Source: an uncultured Acetatifactor sp.
Lineage (GTDB): Bacteria; Bacillota; Clostridia; Lachnospirales; Lachnospiraceae
Assembly: GCA_910580225.1 (NCBI GenBank)
Contig: CAJTXE010000064.1
Span: forward strand, 1-16,595
Direction of reading: 5' to 3'
DNA: 16,595 bases
A program made the translations under genes and the position numbers. The notes below the pieces were generated by a model. That model was not told where the DNA came from and did no database searches. It saw nothing but the letters and a program-made list of their open reading frames with translations. How positions within the stretch are numbered: the stretch's first letter is position 1; every line of letters begins with the position of its first letter. Below, piece by piece: positions 14,737 through 16,595 of the stretch.

Positions 14737-15126
14737 TTATTGGCAAAGAATTCACGCTTTGGCCTTGTAAAATGCCCCCAATACATATTGGGATAATTTT
14801 TAATGATCGTTTCTCCATAATATATGGGAATATCCAACGCAAGAGATAGTGTTTCATCTGTATATTTCATGGTTATTTTTCGTATATTCTCCTCCATCCA
14901 CTTCGGATATTTGGAAACACTATACTCGATTTCTTTCCTGGTCTTGGGAACCTGTTTAATCTTTGTTTCATAGCAATCCGGTTAGGGATTTCATTCTTAT
15001 ACCACAATATTCCTTAGCCCGTTTGGGTGTCAGTTCAAAAAAAGCGTAATTATCAAAAAACTGCTGTACAGCGATTTTATTATGATTAGCAAAATCAAAA
15101 GGTGCAATCATTAAGGAATAGCTCAT
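14718..15126 (-). pseudogene. Frameshifted gene of unknown family (immunity-type by context)
   Basis: It begins with a good ribosome site (AGGAGG ten bases before ATG 15126) and reads MSYSLMIAPFDFANHNKIAV, with the frame ending in TGA at 14968. A second frame opens after 14982 and reads YETKIKQVPKTRKEIEYSV, IRKITMKYTDETLSLALDI, NYPNMYWGHFTRPKREFF, ending ANKPVILK and TAA at 14718. The total of 409 bases is one more than a multiple of three, so a single extra base between 14968 and 14984 is enough to split a protein of about 135 residues. A two-indel route through the third frame (KNEIPNRIA) is also possible. It starts 29 bases after the Sel1-repeat gene, so it belonged to that unit. The family is not recognised. 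A sequencing error is possible. Confidence 0.68.
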
Positions 15127-15155
15127 GGACAATCCGCCTCCTTATCCAAACATTC

Positions 15156-16391
15156 TTATTTTCTCCGCCAGACACCAAACAGGCTTTTCCTGTAATGCTT
15201 CAGCGCCTCCATTGCCGGCTCATAATTCCCCGCCGCTTTCAGATACTCCACACCTTTTTCAATATCCTCCCGCACACCAATCCCCTCGGCATACATCATC
15301 CCCAGACCATAACTTTTATAGCAGGATTTTTCACTTCTCTCCAATAACGCCTTCCCCCTCGCCGGATCTTGTCTGCAGCCATGCCCCAGCAAATAGCAGA
15401 TTCCCAGCAGATCATATTTGATACCTTCCGGCTCCTTATCTCTCTCCAGCCATTGAACCGCCTGCGCATAGTCCACAGCCGTACCCCAGCCGTTGAAATA
15501 CAAACGTCCCAACTGTCGGCAGGCATAGCTGTCGTTACCATAGCCGGCAGTCTTTTTGTAGCACTCTAAGGCATAGGGCAGATTGCGCTCCACCGCCTTG
15601 CCGTTCCAATAAATATCCCCTATGATATGCCAGCTCCAGAGATGTCCTGCCTCTGCAGCTTTCAGCGCCCATGGAAGAGCTTCTTTATCGTTATCCTCTG
15701 TATAGGCCAGATAATGGGCATAGGCATACATCCACTCCGGGTAGCCCCGTTCTGCACCCTGGCGCATAATGGGAACTTCCTTTCCCGGCTCCGGCGGAAT
15801 GTATTCTCCCCGTCCATACTGGTAATATTGACCGTAATTCCGCCCCGCCAGTATCATGCCGCCGGAAAAAGCTTTCTCAAACCAGGGGAGGCACTGCTCC
15901 ATGGCCCATCTCTTCCAGGAATCCCAGGCTTCCTTGCCCAGGAAATCACTTTCCTTGAGGCCTTTGATCTCTATGATATCGAGAAAATAATAGGTGTTCC
16001 CGATCATATACTGGCAGAATGCGCAGCCCTTTTCCGCTTTCTCCAGGATCTCCTCCCATGCCTCCTGAATACTGTCAAAGGGCATAATCTCCCGTAGCTC
16101 CGGTGTCAGCATATCCATACGCAGCGCTCCCAGAACCGCAGCGGCGCTGCCTAAAGAAATCGCCTGATGAAGCATGGCATAGGCTGCCGCTTCATTTTCT
16201 TCAAATGGGTGGTATTCCCAACTGTAACAGGAGCCGGAAAAGCAGCGGGAGAGGATATAGCAGGCATCCCCATCATCTTCCTTTGCCGCAAGCAATAATG
16301 CGTCCGCCGCCGCTGTTGCCTTGTCGTTATCACAGCAATAATAAAGGTCTTGGATGGCCTGATCCACCACATCGCTAAAATACCTTCCCAT
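15156..16391 (-). CDS. Sel1-like repeat (tetratricopeptide-class) protein
   Basis: A 411-residue soluble helical-repeat protein with no signal peptide or membrane segment. Degenerate repeats occupy most of the chain. The clearest are in the last 180 residues, with the Sel1 pattern of Leu-Gly-X-X-Tyr then Gly-X-Gly-X-X-X-Asp then Ala (LGRLYFNGWGTAVDYAQAVQ, LGICYLLGHGCRQDPARGKA, LGMMYAEGIGVREDIEKGVE). Sel1 repeats are protein-binding scaffolds. In Clostridia such genes often stand among toxin and immunity genes, but no enzymatic role can be read. The start at 16391 has AGGAAGA about eight bases upstream and overlaps the previous gene by 17 bases, indicating coupling. The following frameshifted gene starts 29 bases after its stop. 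Confidence 0.87.
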   Translation of the reverse strand: MGRYFSDVVDQAIQDLYYCCDNDKATAAADALLLAAKEDDGDACYILSRCFSGSCYSWEYHPFEENEAAAYAMLHQAISLGSAAAVLGALRMDMLTPELREIMPFDSIQEAWEEILEKAEKGCAFCQYMIGNTYYFLDIIEIKGLKESDFLGKEAWDSWKRWAMEQCLPWFEKAFSGGMILAGRNYGQYYQYGRGEYIPPEPGKEVPIMRQGAERGYPEWMYAYAHYLAYTEDNDKEALPWALKAAEAGHLWSWHIIGDIYWNGKAVERNLPYALECYKKTAGYGNDSYACRQLGRLYFNGWGTAVDYAQAVQWLERDKEPEGIKYDLLGICYLLGHGCRQDPARGKALLERSEKSCYKSYGLGMMYAEGIGVREDIEKGVEYLKAAGNYEPAMEALKHYRKSLFGVWRRK

Positions 16392-16593
16392 GCTTCTTCT
16401 CTTCCTTTCTCTTTTCTTTTTCCATCCTACCCGTAAGCTTTTCTATCTGGGCGGTGATATCAGCCCAGGCGCTCAATTCTTTAAAAAAGCCCTGTTCCAG
16501 ATAGCCTGCCAGCCAGAATTTCACCTGTGTCACGGTTCCTTCTTTTGCCAGAAACCCGATGTTCCCATTTCCCGTGTTATTGGTACACCAAAT
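16375..16593 (-). CDS. C-terminal end of an unknown protein (partial)
   Basis: The frame is open from the window edge and ends in TAG at 16375. It reads NTGNGNIGFLAKEGTVTQVK, FWLAGYLEQGFFKELSAWAD, then ITAQIEKLTGRM and a Lys/Glu-rich tail. It looks coding: no stops, good amino-acid composition, and its end overlaps the Sel1-repeat gene start by 17 bases. The upstream part is outside the window. The family is not recognised. By position it is another member of the accessory cluster. Confidence 0.65.
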   Translation of the reverse strand: MWCTNNTGNGNIGFLAKEGTVTQVKFWLAGYLEQGFFKELSAWADITAQIEKLTGRMEKEKRKEEKKHGKVF

Positions 16594-16595
16594 CA

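Overview
The window reads as a chromosomal segment of a Gram-positive anaerobe of the class Clostridia, most likely a Lachnospiraceae-type bacterium. The reasons are strong AGGAGG ribosome binding sites, the tig-clpP-clpX-engB gene order, an ECF sigma factor and a YtvI/AI-2E type permease of clostridial character, a Tn916-type integrase remnant, and a pair of short MutS-like ATPases. The species call is inference. Every gene I can support lies on the minus strand, so transcription runs from high to low coordinates.

Region 1 (1-571): an ECF-type RNA polymerase sigma factor whose 3' end is disturbed. The first 55 bases of the window are an exact copy of bases 300-354, in a different reading frame. 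This could be a frame-breaking tandem duplication or an assembly artefact at a contig end. A possible ECF-type promoter and a terminator-like hairpin lie between this gene and its neighbour.

Region 2 (785-6016): a core protein-quality-control block, in transcription order tig (trigger factor), clpP, clpX, engB (ribosome-assembly GTPase) and an AI-2E/YtvI-family permease. A near-consensus extended -10 promoter lies before tig. A perfect 10-bp-stem terminator sits between clpX and engB, and lon, which often occurs near this position, is absent.

Region 3 (6045-9793): a compact probable operon of a PepD-type dipeptidase, a CapA-like lipoprotein metallophosphatase and a type I L-asparaginase, with an 8-bp overlap and a 25-bp gap.

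Region 4 (9911-13067): two overlapping genes for different MutS-family ATPases. Both keep the ATPase domain but have neither the mismatch-reading domain nor a C-terminal Smr domain. They may work as a heterodimer, and their job need not be mismatch repair.

Region 5 (13064-16595): an accessory, partly decayed island that is visibly more AT-rich in its first 2 kb. It holds the C-terminal stub of a tyrosine recombinase abutting the mutS-like genes and a 57-residue ribbon-helix-helix regulator. That regulator lies under a perfect consensus promoter whose spacer is a palindromic operator. Next come a small unknown ORF, an SMI1/KNR4 (SUKH) immunity-type gene, two frameshifted gene remnants joined by a 15-bp perfect inverted repeat, a Sel1-repeat protein and the end of another unknown gene. 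The layout resembles the immunity-gene tail of a polymorphic-toxin locus that arrived with a mobile element. No toxin gene is inside the window.
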